DNA from: Tessaracoccus aquimaris
GTDB taxonomy: Bacteria; Actinomycetota; Actinomycetes; Propionibacteriales; Propionibacteriaceae
Length of the DNA stretch: 64,000 bases
Assembly (NCBI RefSeq): GCF_001997345.1
Contig: NZ_CP019606.1
Coordinates: 2,232,001-2,296,000, forward strand
Direction: 5' to 3'
Shown: one piece after another, positions 7,091 through 15,357 of the stretch
How the letters are laid out: every line of letters starts with the position of its first letter
Position numbering within the stretch: position 1 is the stretch's first letter
Program-made: the position numbers and the translations under genes
Notes under the pieces: model-generated
What the model was told of the DNA's origin: nothing
What the model saw: the letters and a program-made list of their open reading frames with translations, nothing else
Database searches by the model: none

Positions 7091-8503
7091 TCAGGTCTGT
7101 GCGACGGCGGTGCGGAGCCGGTTCATGCCGGTTAGGACGGTTCGGGCTTCGGGGGCGTGTTCGGCGAGATGGAGGACCTTGTGCCGGCAGCGGCGCACGA
7201 GAGTCGCGGGGATCTCGAACAAGCGTGCGCGGAGCCGTTTGGGTTCCCACTTCCTCGCGTCATGGCCGGTCAGAGCTATGGTCTGCATCCAGGCGACGAG
7301 CTCGGAGGCGAGCTGGATGATCTGGCACCAGATCTGGTTCTGCGCGAAGCCCTGCAGCGGGAACTTCATCAAGCCCAGGTCCTTGGCGTTGCGGATCCGG
7401 TCTTCGCATCGTGCGCGGCGGCGGTGACGCAGCTCGAGGACGGGTAGCTGGCCGCGCGGGGTGTTGGTGGCGAACGCGGTGATGCGCATTCCTTCGTGAT
7501 CGGTGATCCGTAGTTGCGCTCCGGGGTGGGGGCGTTCCTTCCGCACGATCACCCGCATCCCGGCAGGCCACCCGGACAGGTCCAGCAGTCCGGTCAGCTC
7601 CGCCACCCACGCCCCCTCGCGGATCCCGTCGGTATCGGTGTCATAGGCCGGAGTCCACGCCTGCGCCTCATCGATATGTTCCAGCAGGTCAGGAGTGTGC
7701 GCGGGGAGAGTGAACCCGACGGAGTAGGCCAGCCGCCGCCTGGTCAGCCACTTGACGAAGTCCTTGGTGCCGCCGGCTCCGTCGGTGCGGATCAGAATCT
7801 TCTTCGACCCCCGCCTGCTCCGGGCCAGCAGGGCTGGTGGGAGCTGCGCGAGCGCGGCCTTGGTGACGGTGATGTGATCAGCCGCGGTGTTCGAGCCGGC
7901 GTTGCCGGGGCGGAGATGGATCGCCAGCGGTTCCCCAGTCCCTTCGCTGCCGTGGTCGAGGAACGCGCACAGCGGGTGATAGCCGAAGCCGCGTTTGAAC
8001 GTCGGTGCGGCCTGCTCCTTCTCGCTGTGGACGTTGATCAGGGTGGCGTCGAGGTCGATGACCAGCGGGCTCTTCGCACTGGCCCCCGCGGCGGGGGAGT
8101 GCTCCCCGGCCAAGGCCCAGGCCCGTTCCCGCGCGGCGCGACGGGCATTCGAGATCGCCTCGATCACGGCGGGCGCGTCCTCAGCCAGCGTGGTGAGCAT
8201 GCGGGAGATCGTGGGGGCCGAGGCGACGTCACCGAACAGGTCCGGTTCGCACCGCAGCAGATCAGCATCCGAAGCGTGCTCGCCGCCGATCGCGAGAGTG
8301 AGTGCGAGATCCAGCAGGACCTTCGAGCTGTGATGCTCTGCCAGCGGTTTCGTCCACGAATCCAGCGCCTCACGCAGCGAAGCAGCGAGGCCAGTGGCGT
8401 GAATCGTGTCGGTCAGCAGCACAGCGCCCGCATGCGCGAGGGCCGGAACCTCGGCGACGTCCACCCGCGGACGGGGGTAGAAGAACAAGGTAGGGTGGGA
8501 CAC
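7091..8503 (-). CDS. IS1380-family transposase (copy 2)
   Basis: The 470-residue transposase is intact and closely similar to the copy at 2525-3937 throughout, with the same SPLVIDLDATLI and IRTDGAGGTKDF acidic segments. Substitutions are scattered (for example LINVHSEKEQ versus LITAHSEKEQ, and KWLTRRRLAYS versus AWLQRQRLAYS). It begins with GTG 8503 after the AGGAG in the inner arm of the inverted repeat at 8507-8576. Confidence 0.95.
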   Translation of the reverse strand: MSHPTLFFYPRPRVDVAEVPALAHAGAVLLTDTIHATGLAASLREALDSWTKPLAEHHSSKVLLDLALTLAIGGEHASDADLLRCEPDLFGDVASAPTISRMLTTLAEDAPAVIEAISNARRAARERAWALAGEHSPAAGASAKSPLVIDLDATLINVHSEKEQAAPTFKRGFGYHPLCAFLDHGSEGTGEPLAIHLRPGNAGSNTAADHITVTKAALAQLPPALLARSRRGSKKILIRTDGAGGTKDFVKWLTRRRLAYSVGFTLPAHTPDLLEHIDEAQAWTPAYDTDTDGIREGAWVAELTGLLDLSGWPAGMRVIVRKERPHPGAQLRITDHEGMRITAFATNTPRGQLPVLELRHRRRARCEDRIRNAKDLGLMKFPLQGFAQNQIWCQIIQLASELVAWMQTIALTGHDARKWEPKRLRARLFEIPATLVRRCRHKVLHLAEHAPEARTVLTGMNRLRTAVAQT

Positions 8504-8506
8504 CTG

Positions 8507-8576
8507 AAAGGTGCTCCTTCCAGCGGATGGCTACGGGTCTCAACACCTCGTATCATCCCAGGCCAGGAGCACCTTT
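8507..8576 (-). promoter_or_regulatory. RBS-containing inverted repeat upstream of transposase, copy 2
   Basis: AAAGGTGCTCCT at 8507-8518 pairs with AGGAGCACCTTT at 8565-8576. Both arms are unchanged from copy 1 although the bases between them differ at several positions, which suggests selection on the pairing or on a protein-binding site. Confidence 0.55.
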
Positions 8577-8624
8577 CGCCATTCATTCCGCCGGTCGAGA
8601 CCACACCCCCGTGAAATCTCGAGG

Positions 8625-8704
8625 TTAGAGTTCCCCTCCTCTCGGAGCGCCTCGTAGAGTTCCTTGTCCTTGACGCTTGGGCCCGGGTCCCTCTTGGCCG
8701 GCAT
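8625..8704 (-). pseudogene. 5' remnant of a DUF7218-like small protein gene, truncated by IS1380 copy 2
   Basis: Starting at ATG 8704, after a strong AGAAGGAGG ribosome binding site, the frame reads MPAKRDPGPSVKDKELYEALREEGNS and then runs into the IS end. This matches the beginning of the small actinobacterial proteins with SVKD-ELYE-LR-EGNSKEKAARIAN patterns (DUF7218 type). The rest is gone. The break falls at the tetranucleotide TTAG (TCTAA on the coding strand), which marks the insertion site in this gene. Confidence 0.7.
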
Positions 8705-8787
8705 GGCTGCCTCCTTCTGGCTGGTCCTCGACGCTACGCCCAGGGCCGCCCGAAGGGAACCCCTGCCGTCTCACCCGACTCGACTGG

Positions 8788-9237
8788 TCAGCGCCAACTG
8801 ACCCACCTCGGCACGCGACCCACGTAGCGCGCGTAAGCCCTGCCGAAGCGCGACATCAGCGCGTCCTCCTCGTGCTCGATCTGCGGCGTGACGGCCGCGA
8901 CGAAGCCAGCGACGGGCAGGGCAGCGGTGAGCGAGCCACGCCACAGCGCGTGCGCGACGAGCAGGCCAGCGAAGCCCAGATAGATGGGGTTGCGGGTCAG
9001 CCGGTTGGGGCCGGTGGTGATCAGCGTGCTCGACCGGTCGGGGCGTGCCGGGTCGATCGTGGTGTCACCTAGCCGGAACTGGGCGACGGTGCCGCCCATC
9101 AGCGCGAGCGACACCCCACCGACGGCGACGCCGGCGGCCCGGGACAGCACCGGCACCGGGGTGTCGCGATTCTTCCGCACGATCAGCGACTGCGCGATCC
9201 AGGCGAGGGTGAACGGGACGGGCGGTGGAATGTGCAT
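8788..9237 (-). CDS. Isoprenylcysteine carboxyl methyltransferase (ICMT)-like membrane protein
   Basis: The 149-residue protein has three or four hydrophobic segments and the ICMT/PEMT-family core GPNRLTRNPIYLGFAGLLVAHALWRGS (about 77-103) followed by EHEEDALMSRFGRAYARYVGRVPRWV (about 121-146). In this family the RNPxYLG and EE...FG..Y..Y..R.PR motifs bind S-adenosylmethionine at the membrane face. The bacterial substrates are mostly unknown. ATG 9237 follows AAGGAGAG. The downstream end of the double-GNAT gene lies 38 bases upstream, so the two may be co-transcribed. Confidence 0.85.
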   Translation of the reverse strand: MHIPPPVPFTLAWIAQSLIVRKNRDTPVPVLSRAAGVAVGGVSLALMGGTVAQFRLGDTTIDPARPDRSSTLITTGPNRLTRNPIYLGFAGLLVAHALWRGSLTAALPVAGFVAAVTPQIEHEEDALMSRFGRAYARYVGRVPRWVSWR

Positions 9238-9275
9238 ATCGAACTCTCCTTGTCGGTGCCGCCCCGCGGGCGACG

Positions 9276-10214
9276 TCAGGCTGGTCGCGTCATCGTCACT
9301 GTTGTCTGCTTGGCGACGAACCCCAGCCTCTCGTACAGGCGGGTCGCCCCGGTCGGCGATTCGGAGTCCACGTCGAGGCCGACGACCGTGATGCCGTCGA
9401 CGTCGCGGGCCAGTTCGAGCGACCTCGCCAGCGCCCTGGTCGCAAGCCCCGTGCCGCGCGCCTCGCGGATCGTGCCGACCAACCCGACCCACAGTTCCTT
9501 CGGCTCGTACTGGCTGACCAGCACGTAAGCGTCGACGGAGCCGTCGTCGCGGCGCGAGATGGTCGAGACCTGTGGCCGCGCAGGGCGACCCGCGTAGACG
9601 TCGTGCCACCGCTCTGCCGTCCACGGCGCGAAGCCCCAGTGGTCGGTGAAGGCCGCGTTGTGGGCGACCCGGACCGCCTCCTCGTCCTCGGGGGTCGGCG
9701 AAGCCAGGCCGGCCCAGTCGACGTCGAGCGGTTCGCCCGGGTTGTCGCGCTCCATCAGCGTGAAGTAGCGCACCGGCAGGTATCCGCGCGCCTTCAGCAT
9801 CCGGTACGCCGACGAGCCCTCAAGGCCCGCCGAGACGCGCAGCAGCCCGGTCGATCCGGGGTTGCGCTCGGCGTTCAGGGCCGCGGCCCTCGCCTCGGCC
9901 CTGTCCATCAGGTCCCGGCCGATCCCGCGTCCGCGCCACTGGGGTCGCACCCCGCCGTCGATCTGGAGGCGCACCTCCCCGTCGTCGCCCGCGGTGAACC
10001 CGACGCGCAACTGGCCGTAGGCGATCAGCGTGTCGCCGTCCCAGGCGGCCCAGGTGTCCGTCGCGGGGGTCATGCCCGCCTCCGTGAGTTCCTCGGCCAG
10101 GTCCTCGGCCTCGTAGAACTCCTGGGTCTGATCGGCGCGCGCCAACTCGTTGGTGAGGTCGGCCCACTGCTCGACGGTGTCGGCGGTGAGGTGGGACCAG
10201 GTCATCTCAGGCAT
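9276..10214 (-). CDS. Tandem-domain GNAT acetyltransferase (mycothiol-synthase-like architecture)
   Basis: The 312-residue protein contains two GCN5-type domains, as in actinobacterial MshD-like enzymes. The N-terminal domain has VRPQWRGRGIGRDLMDRAEARA (about 90-111). The C-terminal domain has VGTIREARGTGLATRALARSLELARD (about 245-270) and ends with ATRLYERLGFVAKQTTVTM. Both acetyl-CoA pyrophosphate loops (R/G-x-G-x-G/A) look intact. MshD itself is about this size, but the true substrate cannot be told from sequence alone and this could be any double-GNAT enzyme. The start ATG 10214 has only a weak RBS. Confidence 0.8.
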   Translation of the reverse strand: MPEMTWSHLTADTVEQWADLTNELARADQTQEFYEAEDLAEELTEAGMTPATDTWAAWDGDTLIAYGQLRVGFTAGDDGEVRLQIDGGVRPQWRGRGIGRDLMDRAEARAAALNAERNPGSTGLLRVSAGLEGSSAYRMLKARGYLPVRYFTLMERDNPGEPLDVDWAGLASPTPEDEEAVRVAHNAAFTDHWGFAPWTAERWHDVYAGRPARPQVSTISRRDDGSVDAYVLVSQYEPKELWVGLVGTIREARGTGLATRALARSLELARDVDGITVVGLDVDSESPTGATRLYERLGFVAKQTTVTMTRPA

Positions 10215-10231
10215 GACGCCATCCTCGCCGA

Positions 10232-10660
10232 TCAGCCGTGCAGGTAGTTGACGAGATGCTCCTGTTCGGACTGCAACTGGTCGATCCGGTTCTTGACGAG
10301 GTCGCCGATGGACACGATGGCCGCGAGGTGACCGTCGACGAGGACGGGAATGTGCCTGATCCTCAATTCGGTCATGGTGGCGGCGATGTCGGCGAGGTCA
10401 TCGTCCATGCCGCAGGTGTGCACCTCTGGGGTCATGATGGCCGAGATCGGCATGCCGAGCACCTCGGCGCCGAACCGGGCGAGGGCGCGGACCACGTCCC
10501 GCTCCCCCACAATCCCGGCCACGTCGCCGTGGGCTCCCGCGACCACGACAGCGCCGATGTTGTTGTCCGTGAGGAGGCCCACCAGGTGGGCCACGTCGTC
10601 GTCGGGTCGGGCCGTGACGACCGCACTGCCCTTGTGGTTGATGACGTCTGTGATCCGCAT
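10232..10660 (-). CDS. Tandem CBS-domain protein (Hrp1-like)
   Basis: The 142-residue product consists of two CBS domains (about 1-60 and 70-135), the size of mycobacterial Hrp1-type proteins. The repeats VVTARPDDDVAHLVGLLTDNNIGAVVVAG...GIVGERDVVRAL and CGMDDDLADIAATMTELRIRHIPVLVDGHLAAIVSIGDLVKNRI are textbook CBS motifs. Paired CBS domains bind adenine nucleotides and sense energy state, but stand-alone proteins of this size have no assigned enzymatic role. It is separated by 17 bases from the downstream GNAT gene and may be its operon leader. Confidence 0.9.
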   Translation of the reverse strand: MRITDVINHKGSAVVTARPDDDVAHLVGLLTDNNIGAVVVAGAHGDVAGIVGERDVVRALARFGAEVLGMPISAIMTPEVHTCGMDDDLADIAATMTELRIRHIPVLVDGHLAAIVSIGDLVKNRIDQLQSEQEHLVNYLHG

Positions 10661-10707
10661 GTCTCACGCTAACGCCTCGCCGCCCGGGCGCGGCGGAAAT
10701 CGGGCGA

Positions 10708-11520
10708 TCAGGCCAGCGCGGAACCCAGCGTTTCCGCGGCCCCGCGGAGCCACAGTTCGCGGCGTCGGATCGCGTCGCCGACGCCGTCGTCCCACATCCT
10801 CGCCCAGCCGCCCCCGAGTCGCCCGGCGCGATCCCGCATCGAGAACCAGGAACGCTCCGCGGTCGAGATCGACGCGGGCACCAGCCAGGCGCGATCCGCC
10901 GCGTCCAGCCCGTAGGCGTCGACCAGCGCCCTACCGCGCCGCGCGACGTCCACGCCGTCGAACGCCGGGTCGCGATCCTCGGGCGCCTGCCACCCGCCCC
11001 ACCACTGCAGCAGGTTGACGACCTCGTCGACGCGCGAACTCGGCCGGGTCAGGTCGAAGTCGATCAGGGCGACCGCGGCGCCGTCGCGGAAGACGGTGTT
11101 CTCGGGGGTGATGTCGCGGTGCCCGAGGAACGTCGGCGCCGGGCCGACCGGCTCCGGAGAACCCTCCGGACGCGGGCCGGCCGTGGCACCGTCGGGGAGG
11201 CCGAGGTCGAGCATGGCGTCGTCGAGACGGCGCAGCAGGCGGGCGACCGAGCGGCCGCGTTCCAGGTCGCCGACCCACGACGGCCAGGGCCGTCCGGCGA
11301 CCTCGCCGTCGACGAAGGTCAGGATCTCGCGGCCCCGGTCATCGACCCCGAGCAGCCTCGGCGCGCCGTCGAAGCCGCTGGCCTCGAGGTGCCGCAGTAC
11401 GACGTGCACCTGGTCGCTGTGTTCGCCGATCGGGCGGCGGACGGTGTCACCGACCCGGACCACGCCCTCGGTGACGTCGCCGCCTGCAAGCGGGATCTCC
11501 TCGGAGGGGTCTAGATGCAT
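10708..11520 (-). CDS. Aminoglycoside phosphotransferase (APH)-family kinase
   Basis: The 270-residue protein has the APH/choline-kinase core. The catalytic loop FLGHRDITPENTVFRDGAAVALIDFDLTRPSSRVDEVVNLLQWW (about 130-173) supplies the Brenner HxDxxxxN-type segment (HRDITPEN) and the metal-binding IDFD. The N-terminal lobe has GVVRVGDTVRRPIGEHSDQVHVVLRHLEASGFDGAPRLLGVD. The substrate is unknown; there is no particular sign of drug resistance. ATG 11520 overlaps the last 10 bases of cysE, so translation may be coupled. The frame stays open upstream through cysE, but that part is a shadow. Confidence 0.85.
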   Translation of the reverse strand: MHLDPSEEIPLAGGDVTEGVVRVGDTVRRPIGEHSDQVHVVLRHLEASGFDGAPRLLGVDDRGREILTFVDGEVAGRPWPSWVGDLERGRSVARLLRRLDDAMLDLGLPDGATAGPRPEGSPEPVGPAPTFLGHRDITPENTVFRDGAAVALIDFDLTRPSSRVDEVVNLLQWWGGWQAPEDRDPAFDGVDVARRGRALVDAYGLDAADRAWLVPASISTAERSWFSMRDRAGRLGGGWARMWDDGVGDAIRRRELWLRGAAETLGSALA

Positions 11521-12332
11521 GGGTCGAAGGCGTCGAGGGCCTCGAAGTTCTGGTTCATGTCGAAGGCAGGCAGCGAGGTGGCGGGCACGTTGACGACCTT
11601 GGCCGGGACGCCAGCGACCGTCGTGTGGTCGGGCACGTCCTTGAGGACGACGGAGCCCGCGCCGATCTTGGCGCAGTCGCCGATCCGGATGTTGCCGAGG
11701 ACCTTTGCGCCCGCGCCGATCAGCACGCCGCGGCCGATCTTCGGGTGCCGGTCGCCGCCCTCCTTGCCGGAGCCGCCGAGGGTGACCTCGTGCAGCATCG
11801 AGAAGTCGTCGTCGACGACGGCGGTCTCGCCGATCACGACGCTGGTGGCGTGGTCGAACATGATGCCCTTGCCGAGCCGCGCGCCCGGGTGGATGTCGAC
11901 GGCCCACACCTCGGAGATGCGCGACTGCAGGTACCAGGCGAGCGCCTTGCGGCCCTGCACCCAGTAGTGGTGCGCGACGCGGTAGGCCTGGATGGCCTGG
12001 AATCCCTTGAAATAGAGCAGCGGGTTGGCGTAGCCGGGGCAGGCGGGGTCGCGTGAGACGACGGCCTGCAGGTCGGCGAGGATCGCGCGCTGGATGCACT
12101 CGTCCTCCTGCAGCACGTCGAAGAAGATGTCGCGCAGCCCGAGGGCGGGCAGCGTCGAGTTCTCCAACTTGCTCGCCAGCAGGTAGCTCAGCGACTCCTC
12201 GATGTCGGGCTGGCTGAGCACGGTGGCGTGCAGGAACCCGGCGAGCAACGGCTCGGTGGCCGCGGCCGCGGCGCACTCCGACTTGATCGACTCCCAGACC
12301 TGATCGTCGGGAACGATGAGCGCGGGATCCAT
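11511..12332 (-). CDS. cysE: Serine O-acetyltransferase CysE
   Basis: The 273-residue enzyme makes O-acetylserine from serine and acetyl-CoA for cysteine synthesis. It has the long form found in gamma-proteobacteria and some actinobacteria: an N-terminal helical SATase domain (about 10-115, with FHATVLSQPDIEESLSYLLASKL) and a left-handed beta-helix of hexapeptide repeats (about 145-250, AVDIHPGARLGKGIMFDHATSVVIGETAVVDDD...). The acceptor-site HxGARLGxGIMxDH and the TLGGSGKEGGDRHPKIGRGVLIGAGAKVLGNIRIG block are complete. The C-terminus ends in isoleucine (DAFDPCI), the residue that docks into CysK in the cysteine synthase complex. ATG 12332 follows AGAGGAGGGCCC. Confidence 0.95.
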   Translation of the reverse strand: MDPALIVPDDQVWESIKSECAAAAATEPLLAGFLHATVLSQPDIEESLSYLLASKLENSTLPALGLRDIFFDVLQEDECIQRAILADLQAVVSRDPACPGYANPLLYFKGFQAIQAYRVAHHYWVQGRKALAWYLQSRISEVWAVDIHPGARLGKGIMFDHATSVVIGETAVVDDDFSMLHEVTLGGSGKEGGDRHPKIGRGVLIGAGAKVLGNIRIGDCAKIGAGSVVLKDVPDHTTVAGVPAKVVNVPATSLPAFDMNQNFEALDAFDPCI

Positions 12333-12401
12333 GGGCCCTCCTCTGCAGCTGACCCACCAAGGCTACCGACCCACGGGAGCCTCATCCCGTGCAGTCCGCT
12401 G

Positions 12402-13751
12402 TCAGCGAACCTCCCCGAATGTCGCGACGGCGACGGGCTCGGCGCGCAGCGCGTCGGGGATCAGCAGCACGGCGGCTCCGTCGCGGCGCTCGATCGCGGC
12501 CTCCGCTCCGCCCGCCCAGGTCGCGGCGCGCCCGTCGAGCTCAGCGGGTAGCTCGAGCCGGCCGGTCGACGGGTCGAGCGCGTGGACGTGCACCGCCCCG
12601 CCGCTCGCGGTGTAGGCGCGCGGCGCGCCGGTTGCCTCCCCGGCGCGCAGCCACGGCCGGGTGCCGTACACGGCCTGCCCGTTGGTCCGAAGCCAGGCGC
12701 CGAGCTCGCGCATCGCGGCGAGTTGCAGTCCGGGGATCGAGCCGTCGGCCCGCGGCCCGACGTTGATGAGCAGGTTGCCGTTCTTGCTGACGACGTCGAC
12801 GAGCAGCCGGATCAGGGCAGCGCCGGACAGCGAGTGGGAGTCGTCCTCGTCCTGGTTGAACCCGAAGGAGAAGCCGAGCCCGCGGGTCGCCTCCCAGGGG
12901 TCGGCCATGATCTCGGGGACGTGCGAGTACTCGCGGGTGAGGAAGCCGTGGTACGGCACTCCCCAGCGGTCGTTGATGACGCCGTCGGGGACGGCCAGGT
13001 AGTAGCGGCGGAACATCTCCGCGAGCGAGTGCTCGTCTGCATCCTTGCCGCCGTCGGGCCACTCGATGTCGTTCCACAGCACGTCCGGGGCGAACCGGGC
13101 GACGAGTTCCTCGAGTTGGTCGGCCGAGTAGCGGGCGAACTGCTTGTCGTTGCGGCGGAACCGGAACAGGTCGGTGTCGGACTCGATGGGCGGGAAGTCG
13201 GAGACGTGCCAGTCGAGCGCGCCCGAGTAGTACACCCCGAACCTGGCGCCCGCGGCGCGGGTCGCGTCGTGCAGTTCCTGGACGAGGTCGCGGCGGGGGC
13301 CGCGGCGGGCGGCGTTGAAGCCGGTCGAGGGGGTGTCCCACAGGCAGAAGCCTTCGTGGTGCTTCGTGGTGGGGATGACGTAGCGGGCGCCCGCGCCCAC
13401 CAGCTCGGCGACGAACGCGTCCGCGTCGAACGCCTCGGCCTTCCACAGGTCGGCCAGGTCCTCGTAGCTGGTGCCGACCCCGAAGACGCGCTGGTGGCGC
13501 TCCCAGGTGGGGCTGCCCGCGATCCTGACGGTGTTGCCGTACCACTCGGCGTACTGGTGGTGCGTGTAGGCGTCCTCGACGGGGACGCCGCCGGGGCCGT
13601 GGGTCGTGGCCCACGCGGGGACCGAGTACAGGCCCCAGTGGATGAAGAAGCCGAGCTTCGCGTCGCGGTACCACTCGGGGACGCGGGCCTCTGGGTAGTG
13701 GGGCGGGTTGGCGCCGAAGTCGGGGCCGGTGCGGGTCTCGAAGTTCAGCAT
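12402..13751 (-). CDS. GH29 alpha-L-fucosidase (operon copy, cytoplasmic)
   Basis: The 449-residue enzyme removes alpha-linked L-fucose from glycans. GH29 signatures are KLGFFIHWGLYSVPAW (about 32-47), TTKHHEGFCLWDT (about 127-139), and DVLWNDIEWPDGG (about 225-237) with the catalytic nucleophile Asp in the WND segment. The region NGNLLINVGPRADGSIPG (about 328-345) is also conserved. There is no signal peptide, so it acts on imported oligosaccharides. It is the last gene of the six-gene transporter operon; its ATG overlaps the stop of the M81 gene by 7 bases. The C-terminal 100 residues form a small beta domain. Confidence 0.93.
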   Translation of the reverse strand: MLNFETRTGPDFGANPPHYPEARVPEWYRDAKLGFFIHWGLYSVPAWATTHGPGGVPVEDAYTHHQYAEWYGNTVRIAGSPTWERHQRVFGVGTSYEDLADLWKAEAFDADAFVAELVGAGARYVIPTTKHHEGFCLWDTPSTGFNAARRGPRRDLVQELHDATRAAGARFGVYYSGALDWHVSDFPPIESDTDLFRFRRNDKQFARYSADQLEELVARFAPDVLWNDIEWPDGGKDADEHSLAEMFRRYYLAVPDGVINDRWGVPYHGFLTREYSHVPEIMADPWEATRGLGFSFGFNQDEDDSHSLSGAALIRLLVDVVSKNGNLLINVGPRADGSIPGLQLAAMRELGAWLRTNGQAVYGTRPWLRAGEATGAPRAYTASGGAVHVHALDPSTGRLELPAELDGRAATWAGGAEAAIERRDGAAVLLIPDALRAEPVAVATFGEVR

Positions 13752-15319
13752 GGGGCTTCCTCTCCTCGTCGGGTCACGACAGGGGTCAGGTCGGGGTGCT
13801 CGACGGTGGTGTCGAACGGGTAGACGCCGGGGGCGAGCCGGTGGTGGCCGAGCCGGATCAGGTCCTGGTCGACGCCGCCTGGGGTGAGCGCGAGGATCCA
13901 GTCGCCCGCGAGGTCGTGGAGTTCGGGCTCCAGATAGCCGATCTTGACGATCACGACATCGGCGGCCGCCGGGTCGAGGCCGAGGCTGCGGAAGTCGTCG
14001 AGGTGGTGGAAGGGCTTGCGACGCTCGGTGATGATGGCGTGCACCGCCCCGGCCCGCACCACGACCTGGGTGCCCGCGACCGGGTCGCCGTTGGTCACGG
14101 AGAAGACCTCGCCGCGGAGCCTCACCGGCCCCGAGGGTCCGGGGTCGACGCGGCCGCCCACCTCCACCTCGACGGTGGCGCCGACGCCCGCCGCGACCGC
14201 CGTGGCGACCGCCGCCGGGTCGAAGATCGAGGCGTGGATGACGGTGAGGTCCGGGTCGCGCAGGGCGGCGCGCTCCAGCAGGCGCCCGAGCGTCCAGGAC
14301 ACGTCCCCCGCGCCACCCGCGGTCGGGTTGTCGCCGGAGTCGGAGATCAGGAACGGTCGGGCGGCGCCGGGCAGCAGCGCGACGTCGAGCGCCTCGTCAA
14401 GCGTGGCGGTGGGGCCGACGAAGACGAAGTCGGCGCGCGCGTCCCAGTAGCGGCGGGCCAGCCGCTCCGCCTCGCGGGCGATGGCGTCGCGGTCGTCGCC
14501 CGTGACGACGACGGCGGCCTGGCAGCGCGGCTCGTCGGCCCAGGCGTAGCCGACCCAGACGGCCGCCTCCAGCACGCCTGGCACCTCCGTGGCGACCGGG
14601 ACCGCGTCGTAGATGCCCTTGGCCGGTTCGAGCCTGGTGCTTGTCTTCTCGCCAGGCAGCAGCACCGGCACCTGGCGCCACGCCTTCCACGGCCTGCGCA
14701 GCAGCGGATCGGAGCCGTGCGGCCCGCGCAGCCTGGTCAGCAGGTTGTGGACGGCGCGTTCCTTGGTGTTGAGCCAGTCCTCGTGCGGGGCCATCCGGTA
14801 GCAGGTGATCAGGTCGACGGCGTCGAGCAGGTCGCGCGAGACGTTGCCGTGCAGGTCCATCGACGCGGAGACGAGCACGTCCGGCCCGAGCGCCTCGCGG
14901 ACGGCGCGCGCGAGGTCGCCCTCGGCGTCGGTCATGCCGACGACGCTCATCGCGCCGTGGATGTCGAAGAACAATGCGTCGAACGGGCCCTCCGCCTCGA
15001 TGCCCGCCAGGATGGCCGACTTCATGGCGGAGTAGGTTTCCGGCGCGACGGCCCCGCCTGGCAGCGACCTGCCGTGGGTCAGCGGCACCCACTGCGCCGC
15101 CTCACGCAGTTCCCTGCCCTCGTCGAGGAACGGGTAGTAGCCGATCAGGTCCTCGCCGGTGCGGATCGTGAACGCCTCGTCGCCGGAGATGTGCGGCGAG
15201 AAGGTGCTCGACTCGATGGAGATCCCCGCGATGCCGATCCGCGGCCTGGCGAGGCCGCCGGGCCCGACGGCGGGCAGCGGTCCCATCCAGATCTCGTGGG
15301 CCAGGGGTGCGTCAGTCAC
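13745..15319 (-). CDS. M81-family (MlrC/microcystinase C-like) metalloprotein
   Basis: The ~524-residue protein matches the MlrC family, named after the microcystin-degrading metallopeptidase of Sphingomonas. It has RIGIAGISIESSTFSPHISGDEAF near the N-terminus, the DALFFDIHGAMSVVGMTDAEGDLARAVREALGPDVLVSASMDLHGNVS block with conserved Asp/His metal ligands, TCYRMAPHEDWLNTKERAV, and the C-terminal half SDSGDNPTAGGAGDVSWTL and HHLDDFRSLGLDPAAADVVIVKIGYLEPEL. In most organisms the substrate is unknown. Its place between a sugar kinase and a fucosidase in a sugar ABC operon is unexpected for a peptidase. GTG 15319 is preferred (AGAAGG at 11-15 bases upstream); GTG 15331 is an alternative. It overlaps the fucosidase start. 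Confidence 0.9.
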   Translation of the reverse strand: MTDAPLAHEIWMGPLPAVGPGGLARPRIGIAGISIESSTFSPHISGDEAFTIRTGEDLIGYYPFLDEGRELREAAQWVPLTHGRSLPGGAVAPETYSAMKSAILAGIEAEGPFDALFFDIHGAMSVVGMTDAEGDLARAVREALGPDVLVSASMDLHGNVSRDLLDAVDLITCYRMAPHEDWLNTKERAVHNLLTRLRGPHGSDPLLRRPWKAWRQVPVLLPGEKTSTRLEPAKGIYDAVPVATEVPGVLEAAVWVGYAWADEPRCQAAVVVTGDDRDAIAREAERLARRYWDARADFVFVGPTATLDEALDVALLPGAARPFLISDSGDNPTAGGAGDVSWTLGRLLERAALRDPDLTVIHASIFDPAAVATAVAAGVGATVEVEVGGRVDPGPSGPVRLRGEVFSVTNGDPVAGTQVVVRAGAVHAIITERRKPFHHLDDFRSLGLDPAAADVVIVKIGYLEPELHDLAGDWILALTPGGVDQDLIRLGHHRLAPGVYPFDTTVEHPDLTPVVTRRGEEAPC

Positions 15320-15357
15320 GGCGCGGGTCACTTCCTTCTCAGTGAGCTTTGGTTCGG

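Larger units (their letters stand above)
6918..8624 (-). mobile_element. IS1380-family insertion sequence, copy 2 (complete, 1707 bp)
   Basis: Terminal repeats are CCTCGATGTTTCA at 6918-6930 and TGAAATCTCGAGG at 8612-8624. The flanking tetranucleotides differ: CTAG at 6914-6917 but TTAG at 8625-8628. The left flank is IS3 orfB and the right flank is an unrelated small gene, so the flanks do not join into one ancestral sequence. The two ends therefore probably come from different insertion events brought together by recombination. Confidence 0.93.

Noticed and set aside
9276..10214. Assigning the double-GNAT gene as mshD
   Set aside because: Architecture and size fit, but no residue pattern seen here separates mycothiol synthase from other tandem GNAT proteins.
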